From a virus: 64,000 nucleotides of DNA. The notes beneath the pieces were generated by a model. The model was given only the letters and a program-made list of their open reading frames with translations, had not been told where the DNA came from and did no database searches. The position numbers were made by a program, and so were the translations under genes. Positions 38,368 to 47,523 of the stretch are shown here, one piece after another. The DNA lies in the IMG/VR virus record IMGVR_UViG_3300017991_000048, positions 124,001-188,000 of that record. The stretch is one strand, 5' to 3'. Every line of letters starts with the position of its first letter. The first letter of the stretch is position 1.

Positions 38368-41304
38368 CTAAGGAATTAGGTTATGCTCCTGAAGGTGAGC
38401 CATTAGCTTTTCTTTGTTGACCTTAAACTCAAGCGTCATATCTGGCGACAAAGGTAAAGATGACGGAACAAGGGTGGTTCCCACAATATCAGTTAAATGC
38501 AAGGGAACTCCCTCAGTCATTAGACTATCCATTATGGCATCAAATACCTGTTGTACGGTTTGTTCATTGAGTTGGTTAATACTTAATACCAGAGTTTCAG
38601 CCTCTGCGACAGGCTTTTCCACCTCAGTCTTAGACTCAATCTGAGGTTTCGCCTCAATCTTAGATTCCGTCTTAGGTTCTGTTGTATTCTTAGACTCGAC
38701 CTCAGGTTCTGGCTTCATCTCAAGTTTCGGTGTCTCAGGTGTCTCAGAAACTATATTAGATACACTCCCCGGCTTGTGTCCCATCAACCACGGAGCATCC
38801 ACAATCCGGAATACCTTCCCGTCCTGGACCTCATTCTGATCCAGAGGCTCTACAACGTCGCCCTTATCATTAACACGTGGTTGTCGAACGGTACTGTACA
38901 CGAAACCATTAAGAACAACCTCATTGCCCTTGGGCTTGTAATCTTTAGGGACTCGCCTCGCGTCGTAGCCAGAACCCCAGTTGAACCCAATCAAGGGCTC
39001 CACTACCAGGGGAACCTTCCATGGCGGCGTAGTAGGCATCCTCCAAGGCATCTCCATCTTACTGACAATTATCGGAACAGCCTCAGCCACGAGGTCGTGT
39101 CGGACCTCGAATACAACTTCATCGTGTACTGTAAGAAGCATCCGGATTGAATCGTCTCCGCCGTTCTTGAGCCATCCTTTTTCATGGAAAATCTTGTGTA
39201 ACCTGATCATGGCAATCTTCATTATATCAGCCCCGGAACCCTGAATCACGTAATTGACAGAGTAACGCTCACAGGCTGCTCTAACCTTATTTTCATCGCT
39301 GTTGGCATCTGGAATGGGAAGCCATCTGCCAAACGCTGTATAAACCCCCAACTCCTTTTTGACACGCTTATGCTGACTTTTGATCCAGCTAGCAAAGGTG
39401 GGCACGGCTTTATCAAACGCCTGTTTACGGCGTCGGGCCTCAACCTCACTACAGCCGGTCGCTCTTACTATGGTCCTTGGGCCACCCCCGTAAAGCAGAG
39501 AAAAGTTCGCTGTTTTCCCCGCACTGCGTTCCTTCTTGGTGATATCCTTCTTTCCGAACAGGGCTCTGGCAGTGATTGAATGAAGGTCGCCGCTGCCCTG
39601 TAGAAACTCGTGAATCCAGACGCTTTCCCCGGAAACGTTGGCCGCGATACGCAACTCTTCCCCGGCATAATCAGCCTTTATCATTGTGTAGCCGGGTCGG
39701 GCTATGAACACTCTTCTGACATCTGAACCGTTGGGAATACCATGTACCGGGATGCCTGAATAGCCGTGCTCAGGGTTTCCAGCCGGGGCAGAAAACCTCC
39801 CGCTGGCAGCGCCGGTCTGTTTGAAGCTAACTCTCAACTCATCGTTTTCATCCGGGTTGTTGGCCAAACCTAACAAGTAAGTCCCTATGAACTTCTCAAC
39901 TTCTCGGAATTTAACAATGTCCTTTAGGATGGGGGGAGCGCTTTCAGCTTTTGCCAACCTCTCTAAGGTGTCTGCATCTGTCTTATACTGACCGCTGGCA
40001 ATGTTCTTGTCGGGCTTGGGAGAGATATCTAAGCCTTTGGGAGCAGGACCGAAAAGGAATGATGAAAGCTGCTTTGGGGAGTTGGGGTCCAGTTCTTCAG
40101 AGCGTCCGTTAGCCTTGGCGAACTTCTGAATCTTCCCATAAATCTGCTCACGCTTCTTTTCTTGTTCAGCTAACGTTTCACGGACCGCTTCTCGTTCGAT
40201 CCGGACGCGGTTCCTCTCCATAACCCGGACCACACAAGTGGTCTGCTTCTCAATCTTATACGTTACTGCGTGTTTGGCGTGACACCGAGGCACCAAATCT
40301 GGAATAGTGCATAACTTGTACGTGCAGATGGCGTCCGACCCTGTGTAGCGCAGCACTCCCGGCTCATCCGGAGCCAAGGTCTGGAATCTAATGTTCTTGG
40401 TCTTACCGAAGAATAACTCCTTCAACTCGATCATCTCATAGGGGTTGCCGTCTGGATCGTGAAGCAACTCCTTGGATTTAGCTTTCAGACCAAACCGCTT
40501 GGCTCCTGCAAAAACTGTAAAAGCGGCAAGCATTCCATCTTCAAAAGAATCAGGATGCCACCAGTCGATACCCGTCACCGGGTAAAGGAACTCCTGGTCA
40601 AACTGAGCATTCCAAAATGCTATGACAAGGTTAGGGTTTTCTGCGGGGCGCTCGACTTTGTAAGAAAGCGGGTCTTTTTTGATAGCTTCCGGAGTCCCTT
40701 CCGGAATCGCGGCATGGCAAAGCCGTGAAATGGCTTCATCTACTTCCTTGACGCTGACATTGAGATTAGGCCCACCGTCAGCCGGTTGGTGACGAACGGG
40801 GATATAAAACCCCTCTTCCCCATCATAAGATATACAGTACCCTACGATTTTGTGTACCGTTTCGGGCTTGCCGTCTTTGTAAATGATTCGATTATCGAGC
40901 CCTTCACATTCCAAGTCCAGCGAGCAAAACTTTCGCTTGATACATTCATCTACGATTTGATTGACTTGTGCTACAGATTCTACCCTGGTGAATGTGTGGT
41001 GCTTCATCCAGGGGTACATGATATCTGGCACTTCCCGATCCCGTTCGAGCCCGGAGTTGTCCATAAAAACCGAAAGGGCATCCAGGTTTTCTTCGGACTT
41101 TTCTTCAGGTTTCAACTCGACTTTGGGTTTCTGAGAACCGCCCAGATCAATGGCATCGAGCACCTCTTCCACACTGGCGTCAAGGTCAATAATCTCCTGC
41201 TCCGAGACAGGTGTTTTAACGTCCTCTTTCTTTGGCTCAGGTTCTTGTTTGGGCTTCTGGCCATTGAGGAATTCATCGAGAAAGTCATTAATATCATCAG
41301 GCAT
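38368..41304 (-). CDS. polA: DNA polymerase, family A, with 3'-5' exonuclease
   Basis: A 978-residue phage replicative polymerase. The 3'-5' exonuclease domain shows SLDLECEG (D130, E132), FWNAQFD (D236) and RYTGSDA (D324). The polymerase domain has motif A KADYAGEELR (D545), motif B RSAGKTANFSLLYG (R593, K597, F601, Y605, each four apart as in E. coli Pol I) and motif C LLTVHDEVVFEV (D728). There is no 5'-3' exonuclease domain. An acidic N-terminal 95 residues and a Glu/Lys/Pro-rich linker near residue 880, followed by a 70-residue C-terminal domain, are extra parts that may bind partners. It sits beside primase and helicase genes. Confidence 0.95.
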   Translation of the reverse strand: MPDDINDFLDEFLNGQKPKQEPEPKKEDVKTPVSEQEIIDLDASVEEVLDAIDLGGSQKPKVELKPEEKSEENLDALSVFMDNSGLERDREVPDIMYPWMKHHTFTRVESVAQVNQIVDECIKRKFCSLDLECEGLDNRIIYKDGKPETVHKIVGYCISYDGEEGFYIPVRHQPADGGPNLNVSVKEVDEAISRLCHAAIPEGTPEAIKKDPLSYKVERPAENPNLVIAFWNAQFDQEFLYPVTGIDWWHPDSFEDGMLAAFTVFAGAKRFGLKAKSKELLHDPDGNPYEMIELKELFFGKTKNIRFQTLAPDEPGVLRYTGSDAICTYKLCTIPDLVPRCHAKHAVTYKIEKQTTCVVRVMERNRVRIEREAVRETLAEQEKKREQIYGKIQKFAKANGRSEELDPNSPKQLSSFLFGPAPKGLDISPKPDKNIASGQYKTDADTLERLAKAESAPPILKDIVKFREVEKFIGTYLLGLANNPDENDELRVSFKQTGAASGRFSAPAGNPEHGYSGIPVHGIPNGSDVRRVFIARPGYTMIKADYAGEELRIAANVSGESVWIHEFLQGSGDLHSITARALFGKKDITKKERSAGKTANFSLLYGGGPRTIVRATGCSEVEARRRKQAFDKAVPTFASWIKSQHKRVKKELGVYTAFGRWLPIPDANSDENKVRAACERYSVNYVIQGSGADIMKIAMIRLHKIFHEKGWLKNGGDDSIRMLLTVHDEVVFEVRHDLVAEAVPIIVSKMEMPWRMPTTPPWKVPLVVEPLIGFNWGSGYDARRVPKDYKPKGNEVVLNGFVYSTVRQPRVNDKGDVVEPLDQNEVQDGKVFRIVDAPWLMGHKPGSVSNIVSETPETPKLEMKPEPEVESKNTTEPKTESKIEAKPQIESKTEVEKPVAEAETLVLSINQLNEQTVQQVFDAIMDSLMTEGVPLHLTDIVGTTLVPSSLPLSPDMTLEFKVNKEKLMAHLQEHNLIP

Positions 41305-41719
41305 CGGGACAGGGCTCCTGTACTGTCACTACATACACCTCTTGACGCCATAATTTGATGATATCGGCAGCGAGACTTCCGGGCACAATCCCATCTGGCT
41401 CAAAACACCACGGCATCTTGGAAAAAAGAACGCCACATCGACGCGGCATATAAAAAGGACAGGGGTCTTCATGGGCACATCTTTGAGCTTGTTTCGACAG
41501 CTTACGCAGCATTCCTTTGGGCGGTGGTCCCAAGTTGTCTACAAGAGGGCGAGTCCACCCTCGTAAGGCGTGATCCATTGTCTCTTTGGCCACTGACGGG
41601 ATATCCATCACTCCTTGTAAAGGCTGCCACGTTTCTTCCCACGTCCCGCCTACGTCATAGATAAGGTACAGTTCAACCTCCCCCATCTCAGCGGTAGACA
41701 GTTTCAATCGCCTTGGCAT
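41297..41719 (-). CDS. Hypothetical protein beside the polymerase gene
   Basis: A 140-residue protein. It begins MPRRLKLSTAEMGEVELYLIYD and has a Cys-containing middle (RCAHEDPCPFYMPRRCGVLF), then MPWCFEPDGIVPGSLAADII. The cysteines (C-x6-C, then C and C) may bind zinc. It overlaps the polymerase gene by 8 bases and the primase-domain gene by 16, so it is likely part of the replication operon. Confidence 0.65.
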   Translation of the reverse strand: MPRRLKLSTAEMGEVELYLIYDVGGTWEETWQPLQGVMDIPSVAKETMDHALRGWTRPLVDNLGPPPKGMLRKLSKQAQRCAHEDPCPFYMPRRCGVLFSKMPWCFEPDGIVPGSLAADIIKLWRQEVYVVTVQEPCPDA

Positions 41720-42342
41720 TTCTTATTCCGTACCTTTTCTCCTATCTTATTTAACACCTGTTCCAGATTCTTTTTAATCGCCTCTAAGGGAAGAGCTTCA
41801 TTGTCTGAAACATAATGAAGCTGGTCCAAAATTGCCCCCAGTTTCAAATGAGCTTCCATCTCAAAGTACTCCCGCTCTTCTCTTAAGCGGTTTTCACAAG
41901 CTTCAAACAAAGAAGCGACCTCATCCTTAAGAGGGTTATATTCATCTTCGATATGAATAGAAGACTGCGGTTCCGGGACCGGAAGCCCAAAAGCTTTCTC
42001 TATTTGGAACAGCAACTCTGAAAACTTGACTTCTCCGTTAAACTTTTGCCACAACCGGATGGCATCCCATTGTTCACGACAAACAAAACACCAGACGGCA
42101 GAAATTCCGTTCTTATTCTGAGGGTAATAACGCGCACTGGGTTTCGCGTCATCACCATGAAAAGGACATGAAAACTGCTCTTCTTGGGCTCCGCTTTTGT
42201 GGAGCGTGATTCCGTGTCGGCCAAGAACGTCTGCCGCTGTGATGTTGCTGTGGATGTTTGCCACCCGTTCTTTTATCCACTGTCGGATGGCCACGCCGCG
42301 TTCATGTTCCGCGTAGGCTTCCTGTTGGTAGTTTCGAGCCAT
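41704..42342 (-). CDS. CHC2 zinc-finger primase-type protein
   Basis: A 212-residue protein. ITAADVLGRHGITLHK followed by FSCPFHGDDAKPSARYYPQ and AVWCFVCREQWDAIRLW is a CHC2-type zinc finger (C-P-F-H ... C-F-V-C) as in DnaG primases, with the usual 'K-PSA' loop between. The RNA-polymerase (TOPRIM) domain is absent; the rest is a helical linker ending in a charged helix (LEQVLNKIGEKVRNKK). So it is a zinc-binding primase fragment or a loader for a primase elsewhere. It overlaps the helicase gene by one base. Confidence 0.8.
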   Translation of the reverse strand: MARNYQQEAYAEHERGVAIRQWIKERVANIHSNITAADVLGRHGITLHKSGAQEEQFSCPFHGDDAKPSARYYPQNKNGISAVWCFVCREQWDAIRLWQKFNGEVKFSELLFQIEKAFGLPVPEPQSSIHIEDEYNPLKDEVASLFEACENRLREEREYFEMEAHLKLGAILDQLHYVSDNEALPLEAIKKNLEQVLNKIGEKVRNKKCQGD

Positions 42343-43823
42343 TAGACATCCATAGCTTCGATGTACTCATTGTACTCATCAAGGGTTTCAACGGAGATCC
42401 CTTTAGGTTCCACCTTTTGGGGCGAGAGGATACGACGGCAAGGGAATAATATATGCGCCTCAAAGGGGTCAAAAAGCGGGTTGTCTCGATTTTTAAGGTT
42501 TGTGAACTTTGTCCGTCCTGCTGTCCTCAAGGCATCGTTCAAATAAGTTGTCGTGATAACATCAGCGCTTTTCTCAGCGGCGTTGGCATAAGTAAGTGCT
42601 TTGATCTTATAAACCCCCTCGTTTTTATCGGCATCGTCTTTTCCTTGTCGGTTGATCTGGAAAAGCATAAGCACTGGGACGCCATTATTATGATCAAAAT
42701 GCAATGCGAATTGCTTGGCATCGTTTATAACGGAGTTAAGTTCGATCGTGTAGTCTTTATTTCGACGGCTTTTCCGGGCCTCGATCCATTGCCCGTGGTC
42801 CAATATAACCATACCCACTTCGAACTCTTTGTGTAATAATTCGATTTGAGCCGCCACATCTTCCATATCCCACGGACGGTCAGGAGTCACCACCTCATAG
42901 GTAGTGTAGTTGGGGTTACTTTCCCAGTCCGGTTTTACGTGGTTAAAGTAAAAGTCCTTTTCTTCCGTGGTAAGCTTCCCGTCACGGATACCTTCATAAT
43001 CTAGAGGCTTGAACCCTTTCAAAGCAAACTTGGCATTCGCACTATGAACCGTAAAAATGTTACGGCGGATCTGAGCGTAGGGCATCTCAAAGGAAACATA
43101 GACCACATTTTTCTTGAATCTGGTAACAGCCTCGTAGCCCCAGTTCACTGCAAAGGTGGTTTTAAGTTCTGAAGGAAAGGCCGCGTGTATCCATAACTCA
43201 CCCTTCTTGACTCCTTTACAAGCGTCGTCTATTTCATTGATCCCTGAAAGCACCCCATAAACACGACTCTTGTCGCTTTCAGCAGCTTCATACTCTTCCA
43301 CCATCTCCTGGCCGTCTTTACGGACATCCCCATGAACTCTCACATTCGTGTCTACAACCCGGATCTCCTGAGAGCGTTTGGTAAAATGCAGGATGGCGTC
43401 TTCCAATCCCTTACGGACCGTTTTCTTTTTCTTGTCCTCAACGCCTTTGATGAGAATATCATGTGTCTCTTTGAGGAGAGCTACAGCTTTAACTTTGGCT
43501 TGGCTCTCCTGTAATGTACGCAACAGGTGAACAAAGTTTGTACGAGCGTAAGGGCGGTAGGTTTGGACATCTTTTAAGCGCTCAACAGCCTCTACTCCGC
43601 TGTTTTCCACAAAGTAGTCGAGGACGGTTTGAGCAGACGGCATCTCAAAATGCTGAATGAAGAAACCTAATATGTATTTGAAAATCTGGTCATCTTCCGG
43701 ACGGCTCCATTCAAATTGCCCTATATCAACCGCTTTACGAAGAAGTTGAAAATTGCGAACGAGGTTTTCCGGGGAAACCTCTTTGTCAAACTCTATAACA
43801 GATCGTAATAATCGTGTGGGCAT
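42342..43823 (-). CDS. DnaB-like replicative helicase (variant P-loop)
   Basis: A 493-residue protein in the DnaB/RecA-like family. An N-terminal helical domain is followed by the SGINEIDDACKGVKKGELWI entry strand and HAAFPSELKTTFAVNW in the Walker A position (K221). VVYVSFEMP, then MVILDHGQWIE (Walker B region) and VLMLFQINRQGK follow in DnaB order. Against the usual ARPSMGKT, the Gly before Lys is Leu. It should unwind DNA at the fork with the polymerase beside it. The primase-type gene overlaps it by one base. Confidence 0.8.
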   Translation of the reverse strand: MPTRLLRSVIEFDKEVSPENLVRNFQLLRKAVDIGQFEWSRPEDDQIFKYILGFFIQHFEMPSAQTVLDYFVENSGVEAVERLKDVQTYRPYARTNFVHLLRTLQESQAKVKAVALLKETHDILIKGVEDKKKKTVRKGLEDAILHFTKRSQEIRVVDTNVRVHGDVRKDGQEMVEEYEAAESDKSRVYGVLSGINEIDDACKGVKKGELWIHAAFPSELKTTFAVNWGYEAVTRFKKNVVYVSFEMPYAQIRRNIFTVHSANAKFALKGFKPLDYEGIRDGKLTTEEKDFYFNHVKPDWESNPNYTTYEVVTPDRPWDMEDVAAQIELLHKEFEVGMVILDHGQWIEARKSRRNKDYTIELNSVINDAKQFALHFDHNNGVPVLMLFQINRQGKDDADKNEGVYKIKALTYANAAEKSADVITTTYLNDALRTAGRTKFTNLKNRDNPLFDPFEAHILFPCRRILSPQKVEPKGISVETLDEYNEYIEAMDV

Positions 43824-44674
43824 TATACGTCCGGTAAACCATTCTTACGCTTTTTATACTGCTCGTAGGGCTTACGCTGCTTTTCAGGGATTTCGATAGT
43901 GTCTGCATCCAACATACGAGATCCCTTTTCCAAAGTTTCACTCTTGGTTACTTCTATCCCAGGCCCCATGGCAATTTCATTGTCAAAAGCCTCTTGCGCC
44001 TCAACCTTCTTTATCTCCCGTAGCTCTTCTACGTTCCCACCCAAATCAATAATGTCGAAGTTCTCGCCTATATAACTGTTTACTTTCTCACTATATGTAG
44101 CGCTATCATGCGAAAACCCGTCATCTCCTGCAATGATCCAGGTAGCTTTACGGCGGCGTCTACGAATTGTAAGGGCTTCATATAATACATCTGGCATCGC
44201 TCTATTTCGTTTTACTGCTCCCAGGTACAAAATTACCAAATCAGGGTCGGAAAGTAAGTCGGAAAGACAGTTATTGGTTTCAATAACGTTTCGAACCCCC
44301 GATGGTCTAAGGTCGTATCTCTCTTTGCCAAGCCAAACATTGAGCAGACGATCATCATCCATAATTTTGAAAGCAAATTCGGGAGAGTATAAATACTTGC
44401 CCGACAATACCCAACGAAGGTGTCGGCAAACGATTTCCCATGTTCCTTTGAGAAATAAGTCGTCCGTTGTTCTATCTACTGGGTCGTTTTCACTGGGAGC
44501 ATAGAGCGGAGACTTTTTTACCCATTTAGCATTATAAACATCAGAGTTACCGATGTACTCTTGAAATAGTTTCTTCTCCAAGCACTTACAGCGCTTAGGA
44601 ACAACCACTTCATCCTTGCACTCGTAAAGCCACTGTTTTCCTTTACACAGTGGGCAAGTTTTTTCTTTAGTCAC
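43823..44674 (-). CDS. Possible helicase loader-like protein with N-terminal zinc site
   Basis: A 283-residue protein with a GTG start. CPLCKGKQW...CKC near the N-terminus is a zinc-binding knuckle like that of DnaC-type loaders. The middle (PDLVILYLGAVKRNRAMPDVLYEALTIRRRRRKATWIIAG) has the Walker B/sensor layout of such AAA+ proteins, but I see no Walker A, so it would not bind ATP normally. Its place between SNF2-helicase and DnaB-like genes supports the reading. This is an inference. GGTGTAGAAAG lies just upstream, a relative of the promoter motif. Confidence 0.5.
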   Translation of the reverse strand: MTKEKTCPLCKGKQWLYECKDEVVVPKRCKCLEKKLFQEYIGNSDVYNAKWVKKSPLYAPSENDPVDRTTDDLFLKGTWEIVCRHLRWVLSGKYLYSPEFAFKIMDDDRLLNVWLGKERYDLRPSGVRNVIETNNCLSDLLSDPDLVILYLGAVKRNRAMPDVLYEALTIRRRRRKATWIIAGDDGFSHDSATYSEKVNSYIGENFDIIDLGGNVEELREIKKVEAQEAFDNEIAMGPGIEVTKSETLEKGSRMLDADTIEIPEKQRKPYEQYKKRKNGLPDV

Positions 44675-46445
44675 GGGTACTTTCTACACCAGAACGCAAG
44701 CGTTTAATTAGCTGCTTGGCGAAGCTGCCCTCCTCTTCGAAGTCAAGAGCGCCGACAGCGGACTCGCCTAAAACCTTGTCTATCAAGGCTTTCTTGCGTT
44801 GGAGAATCTCCAATGTGTAGTGGTCGATAGTTTTCTTCGGGTTTCCGGGACGTTCCGCAACAAGATGGATGGCAACTACGTGCTGATGGGGAGAGCCTAT
44901 TCGAATCGGACGCCCTAATAACTGGACATAATTTCCCCATGACCACGGGGCGTTATAGGCGATCAGAACCTTGGCGGCTTGGAGATTGATAGACTCTGAG
45001 CCAGCATCAGAGATAAAGATAACCCGAACCTTTGATTTCAAGTCCTGGAAGGCTTCCATGGCTTTTTGTCGGGCCGGGTTTTTCTTGGTGTCTACAACCT
45101 TTCCAGTGATAGCGGTGGACTCGATCCCGGCCTTTTTGCAAAGCTGTTGAAGTCTCGGAACCAGAGAGGCAAAGCGTGTATACACAATTACCTTCTCTTC
45201 ATCGAACTCGCCTGTCAGAAGGTCCATGAGCGCCTGTTCCTTTGAACTAAGCTCAGTGACTTTCGCCTGCTCATCATGGTACATATCAACATCGATAAGA
45301 TCCCCCTCTTCATAACGAAGCAAATGCAAGGAATCCACAGTCTGCTGACAATAGATAAGGGCTACGAGTTTCTTATGTTCTTCATAATCCCTGACCTCAC
45401 CGTCGCCAAGTTCCAAAATACCAGTCAGAGCCTCATCGTACTTGGCGTCTTCGGCGGCTGTTAGCTCAATCAGCACCTCTCTTGTGATAAGCTTTGGCAA
45501 CTCGTTAGAAATGAGATGCTTGGCGCGGCCCAAAAAGAACGGGTCAATACGTTTACGGAAAAGTTCCAGGTTTTTGTAACCGGTAATAATCGGAATCTGG
45601 CGTCGTGTTCCAGTCTTTGTGACTACCGGCTGCATCCTTGTGGTGCAGAACTGGCCCATGAACTTTGTCTTGGTGGTGAAGACACCAGGGTAGATACACT
45701 TATAAATGGCGAAGCCTTCGATCAGGTTGTTTTTCAGAAGGGTTGCCGTCATCCCATAACAGCGATTGGAACGATCCGCCAACTCCCAACACACTTGCCA
45801 AGTCTTGGTCCTCTCGTTCTTGAACGCAGTGCATTCATCATAAGTAATGCTAAGGGCCGGTATGCCTTTGGTGATCCCGTCCAGCAAACCAGGAGTAGCT
45901 GGAGCTTTCATATCCGGTTGTCCGTTTGCTTTTAACGGTCTTTTGGCTCCTTTGCCCCAGTCCCGGACCAGTGAAGCATAACCTATGACCATAATGGCTT
46001 TTTCGTCTCCACTGTGGGCTGCAAAAGCCTTATATGTTGCTTTTCGTTCCTCTGCGGTCCCTTCTACTAGATAAACCTTGATCCCTGTTGTAAACCTGTA
46101 AATCTCGGCTCTCCACTGTCTGAGAGCACTTTTAGGGGCTACCACTATGACTTTATTCTCTGGTTCCTTCTGCCACGCATAACAATGAGAGGCGATTGCG
46201 ATTATGGTTTTACCGGTCCCGGTGTCGTCTCCCAGAACAAACCGCTTCATTGAGATCAGGTGGAAAACCGCCTGAACTTGATAATACCGGAGCTTGAAAG
46301 GCTTCTCGTCTCCGTTCAAATCGACAAACTCTGACCGGAGCATTGAGGTCGGCTTCAGAGAAACCTTCGTACTGGCGCGAACCTTTTGGAGAAGTTCATA
46401 AACCTTCGCGTGTTTAGCCAGTAAGTCTTCTTTTTTGGAGGCCAT
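44667..46445 (-). CDS. SNF2-type DNA helicase
   Basis: A 592-residue superfamily 2 protein with both RecA-like lobes. LGDDTGTGKTIIAI is motif I (Walker A), VIVVAPKSALRQWRAEI motif Ia, SITYDECTAFKN motif II (DEC-T in place of DEAH), YGMTATLLKN motif III; in the second lobe VIVYTRFASLVPRL, VIFISDAGSESINLQAA and QLLGRPIRIGS are motifs IV to VI. This is the Swi2/Snf2 pattern, giving ATP-driven movement on duplex DNA. In phages such proteins act in replication fork restart or recombination. A promoter-like motif precedes it; the downstream gene overlaps by 8 bases. Confidence 0.92.
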   Translation of the reverse strand: MASKKEDLLAKHAKVYELLQKVRASTKVSLKPTSMLRSEFVDLNGDEKPFKLRYYQVQAVFHLISMKRFVLGDDTGTGKTIIAIASHCYAWQKEPENKVIVVAPKSALRQWRAEIYRFTTGIKVYLVEGTAEERKATYKAFAAHSGDEKAIMVIGYASLVRDWGKGAKRPLKANGQPDMKAPATPGLLDGITKGIPALSITYDECTAFKNERTKTWQVCWELADRSNRCYGMTATLLKNNLIEGFAIYKCIYPGVFTTKTKFMGQFCTTRMQPVVTKTGTRRQIPIITGYKNLELFRKRIDPFFLGRAKHLISNELPKLITREVLIELTAAEDAKYDEALTGILELGDGEVRDYEEHKKLVALIYCQQTVDSLHLLRYEEGDLIDVDMYHDEQAKVTELSSKEQALMDLLTGEFDEEKVIVYTRFASLVPRLQQLCKKAGIESTAITGKVVDTKKNPARQKAMEAFQDLKSKVRVIFISDAGSESINLQAAKVLIAYNAPWSWGNYVQLLGRPIRIGSPHQHVVAIHLVAERPGNPKKTIDHYTLEILQRKKALIDKVLGESAVGALDFEEEGSFAKQLIKRLRSGVESTRD

Positions 46446-46454
46446 ATCGGTGGA

Positions 46455-46464
46455 TCTTACACCG
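46455..46464 (-). promoter_or_regulatory. Promoter-like motif CGGTGTAAGA
   Basis: A nine-of-ten match to the phage motif on the minus strand, nine bases before the SNF2 helicase ATG. Confidence 0.5.
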
Positions 46465-46478
46465 ACAATCGGATAAGT

Positions 46479-47519
46479 CTATCTCATCTGGGCTTCAGCG
46501 GCTTTCAGAATCTCAACAGCGTCTTCCGGTAGGTCTTTCATATACTCTACCAGCCAGCCGATGATCTTCTTCCCGTTTCTAATCCGGGTGAGCATCTTCT
46601 TAGACCCTCTGTAGTGGTAACGGCCAAAAATGAGTCGCAGAAGTTCCTGACCTCCGAAACGGGCACGGTTGAACTTATCGTAATCTCTGTCGGAAAGCGT
46701 GTATGCGCGGCCATTCAAAATAAGGTCCAACTCTGGCTTGTCATAACTACCACCGATTTCCAGTTGGACAGTTTGCTTACGTCCAGCAACAGAGGGGTCC
46801 GTTCCTGAGACTTGACCGCTGTTTACGAGCCAGTGTTTGATAGACGTGGGCGAACCAGAAGGCTCTCGCTCTCCGAGTCTCCACCCTTTGGCGTCCAACA
46901 CCTTGGAATTGAACCGGCCTTTGAATCCCAGAGCCTTGAGAGCCTTGACTACATTACCATACAACCATCTCGGCTGTACCCCTTCATCCTTTTTAATAGG
47001 TATTTCTATGGACTTCACGGTCCATATGTTCTCATCGTGAGTACCACCTATGAAATAGTCGTGCCTTGTGTAATGACGTGCGGCCACAAAAACGTGCTCT
47101 CTGTCCGTTCTGCCGTAGGCTACAAAGTTAGAATCTCCCTGACTGGACTCGTCTGAACTCCAGCGAGGACCGTACTGTCTTGGAGTGACAAAAAACCACT
47201 CGACCCCGCCTGGAATCCCTGCTCTGGATTCCGCTTGGTCAAATGTAACCTCCGTCTTCTTCGGGGGTTCCCATTTCCTTACCGGGGTATCTCGTCTGTC
47301 ATAACTGGGACGGGCTTTACCCTCCAAGATGTCCTTGGCAACGTTAACTTCTTCCATCTCTCTGTCAGTCCCGCCTACATCCGGGTGTAGCTTTAGCGCT
47401 TTTTGACGGTAAGCCTCTTTAATCTCTCTGGGGCTTGGATCACTGTCAGGCGGAAAGCCAAGCTTTTCCTTGGCTTCGGACATTGACATGGCGGCTAATA
47501 AGAAGGCGTAACGGTCCAT
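46479..47519 (-). CDS. DnaJ-domain protein
   Basis: 346 residues from the ATG at 47519, which lies 4 bases after the upstream stop; longer starts would overlap that gene deeply. After MDRYAFLLAA a J-domain is clear: EAKEKLGFPP, PREIKEAYRQKALKLHPDVGG with the invariant HPD, and VAKDIL. The remaining 250 residues (WFFVTPRQYGPRWSS, NVVKALKALGFKGRF, LDLILNGRAYTL) belong to no family I know. It probably recruits host Hsp70. It is the second J-protein of the window. Confidence 0.85.
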   Translation of the reverse strand: MDRYAFLLAAMSMSEAKEKLGFPPDSDPSPREIKEAYRQKALKLHPDVGGTDREMEEVNVAKDILEGKARPSYDRRDTPVRKWEPPKKTEVTFDQAESRAGIPGGVEWFFVTPRQYGPRWSSDESSQGDSNFVAYGRTDREHVFVAARHYTRHDYFIGGTHDENIWTVKSIEIPIKKDEGVQPRWLYGNVVKALKALGFKGRFNSKVLDAKGWRLGEREPSGSPTSIKHWLVNSGQVSGTDPSVAGRKQTVQLEIGGSYDKPELDLILNGRAYTLSDRDYDKFNRARFGGQELLRLIFGRYHYRGSKKMLTRIRNGKKIIGWLVEYMKDLPEDAVEILKAAEAQMR

Positions 47520-47523
47520 ATTA

